NCBI RefSeq assembly: GCF_019352175.1
Contig: NZ_JACBYI010000015.1
Coordinates: 1-64,000 of the forward strand
Length of the DNA stretch: 64,000 nucleotides
Reading direction: 5' to 3'
Origin: Paenibacillus sp. S150
GTDB lineage: Bacteria > Bacillota > Bacilli > Paenibacillales > Paenibacillaceae
The translations under genes and the position numbers were made by a program. Each line of letters opens with the position of its first letter. Position 1 is the first letter of the stretch. The notes under the pieces were generated by a model, which made no database searches, was not told the DNA's origin, and saw only the letters and a list, made by a program, of their open reading frames with translations. Below are positions 7,844-17,366 of the stretch, one piece after another.

Positions 7844-9842
7844 CTCCGGCTAAATATTGCTTGAACCAGGCATTGACTTCCTGCAGGGCCCCTGTGCGGT
7901 AAGATGGCTTGCCGAGCTTCAGGAACGTATGGCCTGAGCCCGGATAGCGGAGCAGACGCGCCTTCTTCCCGAGACGCTTCAGTGCGGTATACCATTCATC
8001 CGACTGTCCGGGAGGACAGCGGAGGTCCTGCTCCCCATGCATAATCAGCATTGGAATCCCCACCTGCTTAACGTGGGCCAGAGGGGATCTGGACCACAGC
8101 AGCTCCGCATGCTCCCAAGGATTTCCCCCGGCGATTCCTTCTGTATAGGTGATGCCAATATCGCTGAGCCCATAGAAGGACAGCCAGTTGGAGATTCCAC
8201 GCTGGGAGACCGCAGCGCGGAACCGGCTCGTATGCGAAACAATCCAATTCGTCATAAGTCCGCCGTAGCTCCCTCCCATGACTCCAAGACGGTTCACATC
8301 AATGCAGCTGCAACCGGCAACCGCCGCATCCACAATATCCATCAGATCCTGATAGTCTCCGTTGCCGAAGTCCCCCCGGCAGGCCCGGGCGAAATCATGG
8401 CCGTAGCCGAAGCTGCCCCGGGGATTGGCGAACAATACCGCATAGCCTTCAGCAGCCAGAACCTGCAACTCGTGGCTGTAGGCTGGCGAATACATGGCGT
8501 GCGGACCGCCGTGAATCACCAGAATAAGCGGAACCTTGCGGCCCGCCTTCAAGCCCTGCGGCTTCATGATCCAGCCATGGATCTTATAGCCGTCTGCTGT
8601 ATCTGCGGTTATCGGCTCGGGCCGGCTGAGGCTTAATTTGCCCATCAGCTTCTTGTTCATGCTCGTTAATCTGAGCACCTCCCCCGTCCGGATATCAATA
8701 CGGATCAGTTCGGCAGGCCCGCTCATATCCATGGCGGCAGCCACGATATAAGAGCCTTCCGGTGCAGCGGATATCTGGTGTACATCCAGCTCACCGGCTG
8801 TAACGGCTTCAGGCGCTTCATTCCTGCTGAACCGGCACACATGGGCCTGGCCCCGGAATGTCGCCAGCGCATAAATAACCGGTTCTCCGGCCAAAAATAA
8901 AGGTCCGGGTGCTGCCATGCCTGACTTCACATCATTCAATATGAAATTACCGAGCTGCATTTCCGTCTCCGTGTGGAAGACCTCCGGCATCCCGCCTCCG
9001 GCCGGGAGTGTGTAGAGGCGGTTCTGCGTTCCGCTCCCATAGGTCCGGTCATCTCCGATAAGCGCAAAGCTGCTGCCGTCAGGAGAATAAGCAAACTGGG
9101 CAATATTCAAGGTGGAAGCGGATCTCTTCTTCCCCTTCATATGGGTCAGGTTAATCGTATACAGATCATTGAAGGGAACCAGATCGGGGTCCGGCGCCTC
9201 TTCGTCCACAAGCTTTGACAGAAATGCAACCTCCTGTCCATCCGGCGACCATGCAGGCTGTGCGGCATTATATTTCCCGGAGGTTAGCTGGGTAACCGCA
9301 CCGCTTCCGGTGTAGAGCAGGAAAAGGTGGGAATATAAGCCATCCCACCAGCCTGCGCCCTCGGCCTTGGGAATCGTGCGTTCATATGCTTTGCCGCGGA
9401 TGTTCTCCAGGGCCTTGGCCTTCTCCGGTGCCAGCGATTCCACATGAGCGTCATTGCTGACCTTGGCTGTATATACAATCATCCCGCTGTCCGGCGACCA
9501 GGAGAAGCTGCCGACTCCGCGCCTGGCATGTGTCAGCTGTGCAAGCCCTTGCCCGGAAGGGGACACCGTCCATACCTGCCGGCCATCCCCGGCGATCCGG
9601 ATAAAGGCAAGCCTGGTCCCGTCAGGCGACCACTGCGGAGCACTGTCCTTGTCGCCCTCCGTAAGCGGAATATCCGACTTTCCGTCCATAGATACCGCCC
9701 GAATATAGGTGCGGTAGTCATTGTTCACCGGATTTATCTCTTTTACCATATAAGCAGCAATGAGCCCTGCCGGATGTACCGCCGGATCACTGACCAGCCG
9801 GTATTGCATCAGAGTCTCAGGTTTAACCGGTTTTACTCCCAT
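7836..9842 (-). CDS. S9-family prolyl oligopeptidase/acylaminoacyl-peptidase
   Basis: A cytosolic serine peptidase of about 668 residues. The N-terminal half is a beta-propeller with WD40-like/TolB-like blades (SAPQWSPDGTRLAFIR, FSWSPDSGMIVY, PAWSPDGQEVAFLS), which restricts access to short peptides. The C-terminal third is the alpha/beta hydrolase domain: HGGPHAMYS oxyanion region, nucleophile motif GGSYGGLMTNW, acid in HGEQDLRCPP and His in GSGHTFLKLG. Such enzymes cleave short or N-acylated peptides. I take the ATG at 9842 (MGVKPVKPETL), since AAGGAGG lies nine bases upstream; the frame is open further upstream. The start overlaps the end of the PLP-enzyme gene by 20 bases. In this operon it probably hydrolyses the peptide brought in by the ABC importer. 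Confidence 0.92.
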   Translation of the reverse strand: MGVKPVKPETLMQYRLVSDPAVHPAGLIAAYMVKEINPVNNDYRTYIRAVSMDGKSDIPLTEGDKDSAPQWSPDGTRLAFIRIAGDGRQVWTVSPSGQGLAQLTHARRGVGSFSWSPDSGMIVYTAKVSNDAHVESLAPEKAKALENIRGKAYERTIPKAEGAGWWDGLYSHLFLLYTGSGAVTQLTSGKYNAAQPAWSPDGQEVAFLSKLVDEEAPDPDLVPFNDLYTINLTHMKGKKRSASTLNIAQFAYSPDGSSFALIGDDRTYGSGTQNRLYTLPAGGGMPEVFHTETEMQLGNFILNDVKSGMAAPGPLFLAGEPVIYALATFRGQAHVCRFSRNEAPEAVTAGELDVHQISAAPEGSYIVAAAMDMSGPAELIRIDIRTGEVLRLTSMNKKLMGKLSLSRPEPITADTADGYKIHGWIMKPQGLKAGRKVPLILVIHGGPHAMYSPAYSHELQVLAAEGYAVLFANPRGSFGYGHDFARACRGDFGNGDYQDLMDIVDAAVAGCSCIDVNRLGVMGGSYGGLMTNWIVSHTSRFRAAVSQRGISNWLSFYGLSDIGITYTEGIAGGNPWEHAELLWSRSPLAHVKQVGIPMLIMHGEQDLRCPPGQSDEWYTALKRLGKKARLLRYPGSGHTFLKLGKPSYRTGALQEVNAWFKQYLAGGE

Positions 9843-11046
9843 GGGCATGCTCCTCCTTATGCTGTAATTGACCGAGTGCCTGCTCAAGGTCCGCAATGAT
9901 ATCCCCTGCATCCTCCAGTCCCACGGACATGCGGATCAACCCGTCCGTAATGCCGAACTTCAGCCTGTCCGCAGCAGGGATCGAATAGTGGGTCATCGTG
10001 GCGGGATGCTGAACCAGCGTCTCCGGATCACCGAGGCTGAATGAAATCATAGCGAGCTTAAGGCTGTCCATGAACTTCTTGCCTGCGGCAAGGCCCCCCT
10101 CCACCTCAAAGGAAACGATGCCGCCCATTCCCTTCATTTGCGCTTTTGCCAAGTGATGCTGCGGGTGTCCGGCCAGGCCGGGATAATGAACCTTGCTGAC
10201 GGAAGGATGATTCTGCAAGTATTCGGCGATTCTCTGCGCATTCCCACAATGTGTGCGGACCCGCAGGCCCATTGTTTTCAACCCTCTCAGGATGAGGAAC
10301 GCTTCCCAGGCATTCAGGTTCTGTCCGAGATCGCCCGTAATCCGTTTGCGGATAAAATCAATGATCCTTTTGCAGCCGACTACAAGCCCCGCAACAACAT
10401 CTCCGTGCCCGTTAATGTATTTGGTTGCGCTGTGCACGACGAGGTCTGCCCCAAGCTCCAGCGGCTTCTGGAGGCATGGTGTCATGAACGTGCTGTCCAC
10501 AATCAGCGGCAGCCCCCGGGAATGGGCCAGCCCGGCCAACGCTCGCAGATCAAGCACGGTCAGCAGCGGATTGGAAGGTGTTTCTACAAATAAAGCTTTG
10601 GTATTGGGCTGGACAGCCGCAGCTACGGCTTCAAGGTTGGTGCAATCCACAAAAGAATGAGTGATTCCGAACCGCGGAGCCGTCAGAGCTACAAAATTGT
10701 AGGTGCCCCCGTAAACATCCCGGGTAACAAGCACATGATCTCCTGCCTGGAGATAAGCCAGCAGTGCGGCAGAAATTGCAGCCATGCCGCTGCTGAGCCC
10801 GATGCACTCCTCCCCGCCCTCCAGCTCGGCAATCTTCCGTTCCAGCGTCTGCGTTGTCGGATTGCCGTACCTGCCGTAATAGGCGCCTTCCCTCTGACCC
10901 GCAACCACTTCGGCAGCGGTGTCCGTATCCGGGAAGGCATAGGCCACGGCGGGAATAATCGGCTGCGAGACAGCTCTTGTGCGCTCATCCGGCTGGTGGC
11001 AGCCATGAACAGCCAAGGTGTCGAAGCTCCAGTTTGCATGTGCCAT
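9823..11046 (-). CDS. PLP-dependent trans-sulfuration enzyme (cystathionine synthase/lyase family)
   Basis: 407 residues, cytosolic, Cys/Met metabolism PLP-enzyme family. Landmarks are YYGRYGNPTTQTLE (cofactor phosphate and subunit interface), SSGMAAIS, DSTFMTPCLQKPLELGADLV and the PLP-binding lysine in HSATKYINGHGD. The position equivalent to the catalytic Cys of methionine gamma-lyase appears to be Gly (VYGGTYN), so it looks more like a cystathionine gamma-synthase/lyase than a classical methionine gamma-lyase. I chose the ATG at 11046 (MAHANWSF) because AAGGAGG is placed eight bases ahead. In the middle of a peptide-uptake operon it may act on a sulfur-containing or beta/gamma-substituted amino acid released from the substrate; this is inference. 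Confidence 0.9.
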   Translation of the reverse strand: MAHANWSFDTLAVHGCHQPDERTRAVSQPIIPAVAYAFPDTDTAAEVVAGQREGAYYGRYGNPTTQTLERKIAELEGGEECIGLSSGMAAISAALLAYLQAGDHVLVTRDVYGGTYNFVALTAPRFGITHSFVDCTNLEAVAAAVQPNTKALFVETPSNPLLTVLDLRALAGLAHSRGLPLIVDSTFMTPCLQKPLELGADLVVHSATKYINGHGDVVAGLVVGCKRIIDFIRKRITGDLGQNLNAWEAFLILRGLKTMGLRVRTHCGNAQRIAEYLQNHPSVSKVHYPGLAGHPQHHLAKAQMKGMGGIVSFEVEGGLAAGKKFMDSLKLAMISFSLGDPETLVQHPATMTHYSIPAADRLKFGITDGLIRMSVGLEDAGDIIADLEQALGQLQHKEEHAHGSKTG

Positions 11047-11063
11047 CGTACAGTCCTCCTTCG

Positions 11064-11840
11064 TCATTCTCCCGTCTGTGCCTCCTGCCGCTGGGCAGTG
11101 TCTTTCAATCCCCACTCCTCTTGCAGGAACTGTACCATCCGGTCAACTGCCCGGTTTACGAGCAGCTGCCCTTTTTCTGCCGTTGCCAGCGCCGAATTGC
11201 CCATGGTGCCCCATTCACTGTTGTCAGACAGCTTGCCGTACTTCATAATCTCGGGAAAAGCATCCGGCGACTTGCGTTCCACGCTGCGGGTCAGCTCCCG
11301 GTTAACCAGCTCCGGGTACAGCGCCAGCATTACCGAGGTGCCCGCCTCTCCGGCATGGGAATGCGCCAGCCCTCCTGATTGCAGCACATTCTGGTCCACT
11401 GTTTTCATGAAGCGCCAGATATCAATCTGCGCTTTGCGGATCTCCTGGCGCTCTCTGAGCGAATAAGCGATTTGGCTGATAATGCCCACATTGCCGGCAT
11501 GGCCGTTCAAGAACAGAAAGTCCTTGAACCCCCATTTCAGCAGACTGTTGACCACATCGTTCAGATAGCCCTTGAAGCTCTCGGGAGAAATTGTGATGGT
11601 GCCCGGAAATTCATCAAGCATCGCGGAATCTCCGGCCTCCAGCACCGGGCCGATGACAGCGCCGGTACGGGCAGCTACAAGCTCTGCCAGTCTGCCTGCG
11701 ACCAACGTATCGGAGCCCATAGGCAGATGATGGCCGTAGGGTTCGATGGCTCCTACCGGAATAATAGCCAGATCCGTTTCTTTCTTACGCTCGGTGAAGG
11801 CAGCCCAGCTCATCTCTTTCAGGTAATTACTTTGCGGCAT
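11064..11840 (-). CDS. creatininase-family amidohydrolase
   Basis: 258 residues, cytosolic. It has the metal-site motifs of the creatininase family: GAIEPYGHHLPMGSDTL (Glu, His, Asp ligands, about residues 27-43), FLNGHAGN and HAGEAGTSVMLALYP. The family cleaves small cyclic or linear amides (creatinine, formamide intermediates, modified peptides), so the reaction here is unknown. The start is the ATG at 11840 (MPQSNYLKEM) with AAAGGAG seven bases before it; a long upstream open frame is a shadow of the ABC ATPase gene. It overlaps that gene by 14 bases and is followed by the PLP enzyme after 17 bases, so it belongs to the operon. It may open an amide or lactam in the imported compound. Confidence 0.88.
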   Translation of the reverse strand: MPQSNYLKEMSWAAFTERKKETDLAIIPVGAIEPYGHHLPMGSDTLVAGRLAELVAARTGAVIGPVLEAGDSAMLDEFPGTITISPESFKGYLNDVVNSLLKWGFKDFLFLNGHAGNVGIISQIAYSLRERQEIRKAQIDIWRFMKTVDQNVLQSGGLAHSHAGEAGTSVMLALYPELVNRELTRSVERKSPDAFPEIMKYGKLSDNSEWGTMGNSALATAEKGQLLVNRAVDRMVQFLQEEWGLKDTAQRQEAQTGE

Positions 11841-12840
11841 CTTCATGCTCCTTTCGATGCAGGGGGTAATGGCAAGCGGAATAATGGCCCTCCTGATGCT
11901 CCAGCAGCTCCGGCGCTTGTTCCCGGCACAGCCCGGCAGCATAGGGGCAACGCGGATGAAAAGCGCAGCCGCGCGGCGGGTCCGCCGGATTCGGAAGCTC
12001 GCCGCTGAGCGGTGTCCGCTTCTTGCGCAGCCTGGGATCGGACACCGGAACCGAGGCCAGCAGCGCTTCGGTATACGGATGGTCCGGCCGCTCAAACAGC
12101 TCGTCACGACCGGCAATTTCCACAATCCGTCCCAGATACATGACCGCGATCCGGTCACTGATATGCTTGACGGACGGCAGGCCGTGAGCAATAAAGATAT
12201 AGGTCAGATGGAACTGCTCCTGCAGATCCTTCAGCAAATTAAGAATTTGCGCCTGAATGGATACATCCAGCGCGGATACAGGCTCATCGCAGACAATCAG
12301 CTTCGGATTCAACGCAAGCGCCCGGGCAATGCCGATTCTCTGGCGTTGTCCTCCGCTGAATTCATGCGGGTAGCGGCTGGCCTGGTTCTCGTTCAGCCCC
12401 ACGGCCCGGAGCAGCCGGTATACTTCCCGTTTCAGTTCGGCACCCTTGGCTTGGCCGTGCACGATCAGCGGCTCTGCCACAACATCGAAGACCTTCATTC
12501 GCGGGTTGAGTGAGGAATACGGGTCCTGGAACACGAATTGCAGGTCCCGGCGGACCTCTCTCATCTCTGCTTCGCTGAGTGCGGCCAGATCTCTGCCTTC
12601 AAATATAATCTGCCCTTCGGTAGGCTCCTGCAGCTTGGTGACCAGTTGTCCCATCGTCGATTTGCCGCAGCCCGATTCCCCGACTACTCCCAGTGTTTCA
12701 CCCGGAAATACATGGAAATCAAGCCCGTCCACCGCCCGCACTGCACCGGTGTCTCTTCCCAGCCAGCCCTTTTTAACCGGATAATGCTTCTTCAGTCCCC
12801 GCACCTCCAGCAAGGGAGGCTCTTTGTGCTGACAGCTCAT
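11827..12840 (-). CDS. peptide ABC importer ATPase, DppF/OppF type
   Basis: 337 residues. Walker A GESGCGKSTMG, signature EFSGGQRQRIGIARAL, Walker B LIVCDEPVSALD, and the C-terminal oligopeptide-transporter extension with its Cys motif (RGCAFHPRCPYAAGLC). This is the second of the two ATPases of a dipeptide/oligopeptide importer. It starts within the stop of the other ATPase (ATGA overlap) and its end overlaps the creatininase gene. One substitution stands out: the conserved His of the switch loop is followed by Gly-Leu (FIAHGLPSVKHIS, usually HDL), while the His itself is kept. Confidence 0.94.
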   Translation of the reverse strand: MSCQHKEPPLLEVRGLKKHYPVKKGWLGRDTGAVRAVDGLDFHVFPGETLGVVGESGCGKSTMGQLVTKLQEPTEGQIIFEGRDLAALSEAEMREVRRDLQFVFQDPYSSLNPRMKVFDVVAEPLIVHGQAKGAELKREVYRLLRAVGLNENQASRYPHEFSGGQRQRIGIARALALNPKLIVCDEPVSALDVSIQAQILNLLKDLQEQFHLTYIFIAHGLPSVKHISDRIAVMYLGRIVEIAGRDELFERPDHPYTEALLASVPVSDPRLRKKRTPLSGELPNPADPPRGCAFHPRCPYAAGLCREQAPELLEHQEGHYSACHYPLHRKEHEDAAK

Positions 12841-13811
12841 GGCTGCACCCCCTCTGCTTTCAGACAGCTGACGCGGTGTCCTGCGGATTTCTCTTCAAGA
12901 CGCGGCTTGGTCTGTGTGCACCGTTCATCCGCATAGGCACACCTGGGATGGAAGGGGCAGCCTGCGGGCATGGAGAGCATATTCGGCACCGAGCCGGGAA
13001 TGGAGTCCAGACGCTCTCGCTGCTCATTCATCCTGGGCAGCGAGCCCAGCAAGCCAATGGTATAGGGATGCTTGGGGTGCTCGAACAATTCATAGACCGG
13101 GGCCTCTTCCACAATTTCACCGGCATACATAACCGCCACCTTGTCGGCCATTTCGGCTACCACCCCAAGATCATGCGTGATGAGAATAACACCGGCGTTC
13201 TCCTCTGTGCTGAGGGTTTCGATTAAATCCAGAATCTGTGCCTGGATCGTGACATCAAGCGCAGTTGTAGGCTCATCCGCAATGAGCAGCTTGGGGCGGC
13301 AGGCCAGGGCGATAGCAATCATGACCCGCTGGCGCATGCCGCCGGAGAGCTGGTGGGGAAAGCTCCGGGCAATCTTGCTGCCGTTGGAAATGCCGACCTT
13401 TTCCAGCATTTCAACGCTTTTATGCGCAGCGGCCTGCTTCCCCAGTCCCTGATGCTTCCGCAGCACTTCGCTGATCTGATTGCCGATAGTGAATACAGGA
13501 TTCAGCGAAGTCATCGGCTCTTGAAAAATAATAGAGATATCATTGCCCCGCAGCTTGCGCATTTCGCTCCTTGGCAGCTTCAGCAAGTCTCTGTCTTCAA
13601 ACAGGATTTCTCCGCCGGCAATCCGTCCCGGCGCAGCCACCAGGCCCATAATGGACATAGACGTTACACTCTTCCCGCTGCCCGATTCCCCGACAATCGC
13701 CAGAGTTTCACCCTGGTCTACGGAGAAGCTGACACCGTTCACCGACGGAATCAGGCCCTCATCGGTTTTAAAATACGTTTTTAAGCCGCGGACCTCCAGC
13801 AAATGGGTCAT
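12837..13811 (-). CDS. peptide ABC importer ATPase, DppD/OppD type
   Basis: 324 residues. Walker A GESGSGKSVTSMS, signature QLSGGMRQRVMIAIAL, Walker B LLIADEPTTALD, switch His in LITHDLGVVAEMA, and the family C-terminal Cys motif (PAGCPFHPRCAYADERC). It pairs with the next gene to form the two-ATPase engine of the importer. The start is an ATG preceded by a G-rich site (AAGGGGGGA). It lies 12 bases after the inner-membrane permease gene and overlaps the following ATPase gene by four bases. Confidence 0.95.
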   Translation of the reverse strand: MTHLLEVRGLKTYFKTDEGLIPSVNGVSFSVDQGETLAIVGESGSGKSVTSMSIMGLVAAPGRIAGGEILFEDRDLLKLPRSEMRKLRGNDISIIFQEPMTSLNPVFTIGNQISEVLRKHQGLGKQAAAHKSVEMLEKVGISNGSKIARSFPHQLSGGMRQRVMIAIALACRPKLLIADEPTTALDVTIQAQILDLIETLSTEENAGVILITHDLGVVAEMADKVAVMYAGEIVEEAPVYELFEHPKHPYTIGLLGSLPRMNEQRERLDSIPGSVPNMLSMPAGCPFHPRCAYADERCTQTKPRLEEKSAGHRVSCLKAEGVQP

Positions 13812-13823
13812 GCCAGTCCCCCC

Positions 13824-14753
13824 TTATCCTTTCGCTTTCATGCGCGGGTCCAGCACATCACGCAGCCAGTCTCCCAGAAAAATAACGCCAAGCACGGTAA
13901 TCGTGATCGCGATCCCCGGAAATGTCGCAACCCACCAACTGGTAGCTATATATTGCCTGCCGTCGCTGAGCATGCCGCCCCAAGATACGGCCGGAGGCTT
14001 AATGCCAAGGCCCAGGAAGCTGAGAGAAGCCTCCAATATAATAGTCGTCGCCACGTTCATTCCTGAAATGACGATAAATGAAGAAACTACATTGGGAAGA
14101 ATATGCTTGAACAGAATCCGGGAATTTCTTGAGCCGACAGCTTTGGCGGCTTTGACAAAATCCCGCTCCTTCAGGCTGAGCACCTCTCCCCGGACCACTC
14201 TGGCATAGGATACCCAATTGGTAATGCCGATGACAAAAATCAGAGTTGTAAGACCCGGCCCGATGACAGCGAGCACAACGAGCATCAGCAGAATGGTCGG
14301 AATCGCCAGGAAGGAATCGGCGATCCGCATAATCAGGGCATCGATCCATTTGCCGTAATACCCGGATACAAGTCCGAGAACCGCGCCGATAGCACCGGAT
14401 ACGAGAACCGCGCCAATGCCGACAATCAGGGAGACTTGCGCTCCGTATACGATACGGCTGTAGATATCCCGCCCCAGATTGTCCGTCCCCAGCAGATGGT
14501 CAAGGCTTCCCCCGTCCATCCAGGCCGGAGGCTTCAGGCGCAGCATCGGGTCCAGCTCGGCCGGATCATAGGTCGCCAGCAGCGGAGCAAACAGCGCCAC
14601 CAGAGAGACCATGAGGACCAGTGCCGCACCGACGGTACCTGTCTTGCTCCGCAGCAGCAGCGCAAGCAGCCGTCTGCCCCTGCCGGCCCCCGCTTCCCGC
14701 TTTCCAAGCTCCGCAGAGGGGCGGCCGGTAGGCGGACTGTCTGTTTTCTGCAT
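13824..14753 (-). CDS. peptide ABC importer permease, DppC type
   Basis: 309 residues with an N-terminal cytosolic stretch, one early transmembrane helix (about residues 34-55) and a binding-protein-dependent transport domain of five further helices. The coupling (EAA) loop is recognisable as GSRNSRILFKHILPNVV. The GTDNLGRDIYSRIVYGAQ segment before the core is typical of DppC/OppC and NikC. It forms a channel with the DppB-type partner encoded 23 bases upstream. Confidence 0.94.
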   Translation of the reverse strand: MQKTDSPPTGRPSAELGKREAGAGRGRRLLALLLRSKTGTVGAALVLMVSLVALFAPLLATYDPAELDPMLRLKPPAWMDGGSLDHLLGTDNLGRDIYSRIVYGAQVSLIVGIGAVLVSGAIGAVLGLVSGYYGKWIDALIMRIADSFLAIPTILLMLVVLAVIGPGLTTLIFVIGITNWVSYARVVRGEVLSLKERDFVKAAKAVGSRNSRILFKHILPNVVSSFIVISGMNVATTIILEASLSFLGLGIKPPAVSWGGMLSDGRQYIATSWWVATFPGIAITITVLGVIFLGDWLRDVLDPRMKAKG

Positions 14754-14776
14754 GGTTCACACGCCCTCTCTGTAAA

Positions 14777-15694
14777 TTAGCTGTACTTGATACGCGGATC
14801 AAGAAAACGGTACACGAGATCAGTCAGAATGTTCCCGGCAATAACAATAATGGCAATGACAAAAACAGCGGCCTGCACAATCGCCATATCGTGGTTGTTG
14901 ACGGAGGTCACCAGCAGCTGGCCGAGACCCGGCCAGGCAAAAACCGTCTCCGTAATCAGTGTGCCGCCGATCAGACCTGTAAACTGCAGGCTCATCACAG
15001 TCACCACAGGAATCAGCCCATTGCGGAAGGCATGCTTGCCAACCACAAGGATCTCCAGAATCCCTTTGCTTCTGGCGGTCCGGATATAGTCCTGGTTCAG
15101 TATTTCCAGCATATTGGAGCGGATCAGCCGGGTCATCTGCGCAGCCAGGCCGACAGCCAGTGTTATAGCGGGCAGCACAAGATGGGTGATTCCGCCTCTG
15201 CCGGAGACGGGCAGGAACCCCAGAGTTACGGAGAAGAGCAGAATCAGCATAATGCCCATCCAGAAGTTCGGCATCGCCTTCCCGAGCACAGACACACCGG
15301 AGATGATCAGATCCGCAAAGGTATTTCTTTTTACGGCTGACCAGATCCCCAGTGGAACGGCAATCAGAACCGCCAGCAGCATCGCCGCCACCGCAAGCTC
15401 AAAGCTGGCCGGAAGACGCTCCAGAACCAGCGGCAGCGCGGATTGCCCGTAATGAAAGGAGGTGCCGAAATCCCCCTGAACCGCACTGGCGATAAAGATG
15501 GCATATTGTGTGTAGAGCGGCTTATCTAAGCCCAGCGCCACGGTTAGCGCCTGCCGGTCTTCCTCGGTGGCTGTTTCCGGAAGCATTAGCGCTACCGGGT
15601 CGCCGGTCACCCGGACAAGCACGAACACAATCAAAGAAATGAAGAACAGCACGGGTATCATTTGAAGAAAAGATTTCGCAACATATTTCGCCAA
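14777..15694 (-). CDS. peptide ABC importer permease, DppB type
   Basis: 305 residues with six predicted transmembrane helices. It has the DppB/OppB hallmarks VRVTGDPVALMLPE after the first helix, the coupling loop RTARSKGILEILVVGKHAFRNGLIPV, and ETVFAWPGLGQLL near the C-terminus. It starts at a TTG with GGGAGGGGG about ten bases before it. It follows the substrate-binding lipoprotein gene by 74 bases, a slightly wider gap than elsewhere in the operon. Confidence 0.94.
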   Translation of the reverse strand: MAKYVAKSFLQMIPVLFFISLIVFVLVRVTGDPVALMLPETATEEDRQALTVALGLDKPLYTQYAIFIASAVQGDFGTSFHYGQSALPLVLERLPASFELAVAAMLLAVLIAVPLGIWSAVKRNTFADLIISGVSVLGKAMPNFWMGIMLILLFSVTLGFLPVSGRGGITHLVLPAITLAVGLAAQMTRLIRSNMLEILNQDYIRTARSKGILEILVVGKHAFRNGLIPVVTVMSLQFTGLIGGTLITETVFAWPGLGQLLVTSVNNHDMAIVQAAVFVIAIIVIAGNILTDLVYRFLDPRIKYS

Positions 15695-15768
15695 GTGCAG
15701 TGACCCCCTCCCGTATTCATATCAAGGGGAGTCTCCCATATCCGTTCCCCCGGTGTTATTTTCAAGCT

Positions 15769-17343
15769 CTAGTTCTTGGGTGTAATCTCTTCGGCGTAGA
15801 ACATTTCATCCTTGCCCGGCTTGTAGTCGATCCTGGAACCGACACCATAGACTGCTTCCACCTGGAAGAGATACACGGCCGGACGCTCCTCGGCAAGAAT
15901 TTGCTGGACCTGCTGATATTGCCGGGTCCGCTCTTCAGCATTCATATTTGTCAGTGCCGCCTGCAGCAGGGCTTCAACCTCGGGGTTGTTATAATCCGTC
16001 TCCCCTTTGGCTCTGTCCAGCAAGAAGCGGTTGTAATTGTTGGAGGCATCGTTCAAGGAATTGCCGATACCGATCATGAACATCTCCCCGAAGGTTTTGG
16101 AGCTCATTTTCTCACTGAAGGCGCTGGCTTCCATCACATCCAGATTGACGGTGAAGCCAACCTTGGTCAGCATGGCGGAAACGACCTCTGCATACTCCTT
16201 ATATTGCGATTGAACCGACAGGGAGAGCGCCGCCTCCCCTTCTCCATATCCGGCTTCTGTCAGCAGGGCTGCCGCGCGGTCCGGATCGTAGAGAGTCTGC
16301 TCATACAGGCTTGGGTCTGCACCGAAATTGCCGGGGGTTACTGAAGTGCGGGTCACTACACCGGAGCCGCCGGCAATACTGTCAACAATGGCTTGCTTGT
16401 CAATGGCCAAATCAATGGCTTCGCGTACCTTAGGATCAGCGGTTACACTGCCTTCGGTCATCCGCAGAATCAATTGCAGCACACGCTGCACCGGTGTTAT
16501 GGCGATGGAGGTATTTTCCGCCGCTTCAATCCGCTCCACATCGGTGGATGGAACATCCGAGATCAGGTCAACGCCGCCGGTCAGCAGTTCGGATACCCGG
16601 GTGGAAGCTTCGGGAATCGTCCGGAATACAAGCTCATCCCATTTGGGAGTGCCGCCGAAGTAATCATCGTTGCGCACCAGCTCAATCCGGTCATCCTTGG
16701 CCCATTTCTGGAATTTGTACGGACCTGTGCCTACCGGAGCCGCGAGGAAAGCTTCCATCCCCTGCTCTTCAATATATTTGGAAGGCAGCATGCCGGAGCC
16801 CATACGGGACAAGCGGTTTAGAAAGATCGGATCAGGACCGTCAGTGATTATATCCACCGTGTAGTCGTCAATAATGTTAACGGCCTTAATTTGTTTGTAC
16901 AGGGAGTTCTGCTTCAGCGCGCTGTCTGTCGCGATCCGCTCAAGCGTATACTTGACATCCGCAGCAGTAAAGGGATCACCATTGTGGAACTTGACATCAC
17001 TGCGCAATTTGAAGCGCCAGGTGGTGTCGTCTACCTGCTCCCAGGATTCGGCAAGCACGGGAACCTTGTTTCCGTCCACATCGTTGCGCAGCAGATAATC
17101 GTACATATTGACAAGGACAGCTTCGCTGACCGTCGTATTGTTGTTATGGACATCGAAGCTTTGAATATCCGCAGGAATGGCAATCGTCAGTACCATGGGA
17201 GAAGTATCCGCCGTACTGCCTGCATTGCTGTCATTCCCGGTGCTGCCTTCCACCGCTGCCGTATTGTTCCCTCCGCCACAAGCTGTGAGCAAGAGCATCA
17301 GCACCATCACAACTGTCATTCCTTTAACCTGCCATCTGCGCAA
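15769..17343 (-). CDS. peptide/nickel-type substrate-binding lipoprotein (family 5)
   Basis: 524 residues. The lipoprotein signal ends in LLLTACGGG (lipidated Cys about residue 22), followed by a Ser/Thr/Gly/Asn linker and a family-5 extracellular binding domain. Landmarks are VEPN-less ADIQSFDVHNN, WEQVDDTTWRFKLRSDVKFHNGDPFTAADVKYTLER, VGTGPYKFQKW and AIDLAIDKQAI. It captures the substrate outside the cell for the DppBCDF-type importer encoded directly downstream. The start is a TTG (17343) with AAGGAG ten bases ahead, 23 bases after the M20 hydrolase gene. Family-5 proteins bind di- to oligopeptides, nickel chelates or opines, so the ligand cannot be assigned. Confidence 0.93.
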   Translation of the reverse strand: MRRWQVKGMTVVMVLMLLLTACGGGNNTAAVEGSTGNDSNAGSTADTSPMVLTIAIPADIQSFDVHNNNTTVSEAVLVNMYDYLLRNDVDGNKVPVLAESWEQVDDTTWRFKLRSDVKFHNGDPFTAADVKYTLERIATDSALKQNSLYKQIKAVNIIDDYTVDIITDGPDPIFLNRLSRMGSGMLPSKYIEEQGMEAFLAAPVGTGPYKFQKWAKDDRIELVRNDDYFGGTPKWDELVFRTIPEASTRVSELLTGGVDLISDVPSTDVERIEAAENTSIAITPVQRVLQLILRMTEGSVTADPKVREAIDLAIDKQAIVDSIAGGSGVVTRTSVTPGNFGADPSLYEQTLYDPDRAAALLTEAGYGEGEAALSLSVQSQYKEYAEVVSAMLTKVGFTVNLDVMEASAFSEKMSSKTFGEMFMIGIGNSLNDASNNYNRFLLDRAKGETDYNNPEVEALLQAALTNMNAEERTRQYQQVQQILAEERPAVYLFQVEAVYGVGSRIDYKPGKDEMFYAEEITPKN

Positions 17344-17366
17344 GAATAATCATCTCCTTGATGTTT

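Noticed and set aside
11841..12191. Longer creatininase-family protein
   Set aside because: The extra N-terminal part is Arg/Cys/Ser-rich, lies entirely inside the ABC ATPase gene in another frame, and a good ribosome site precedes the inner ATG.
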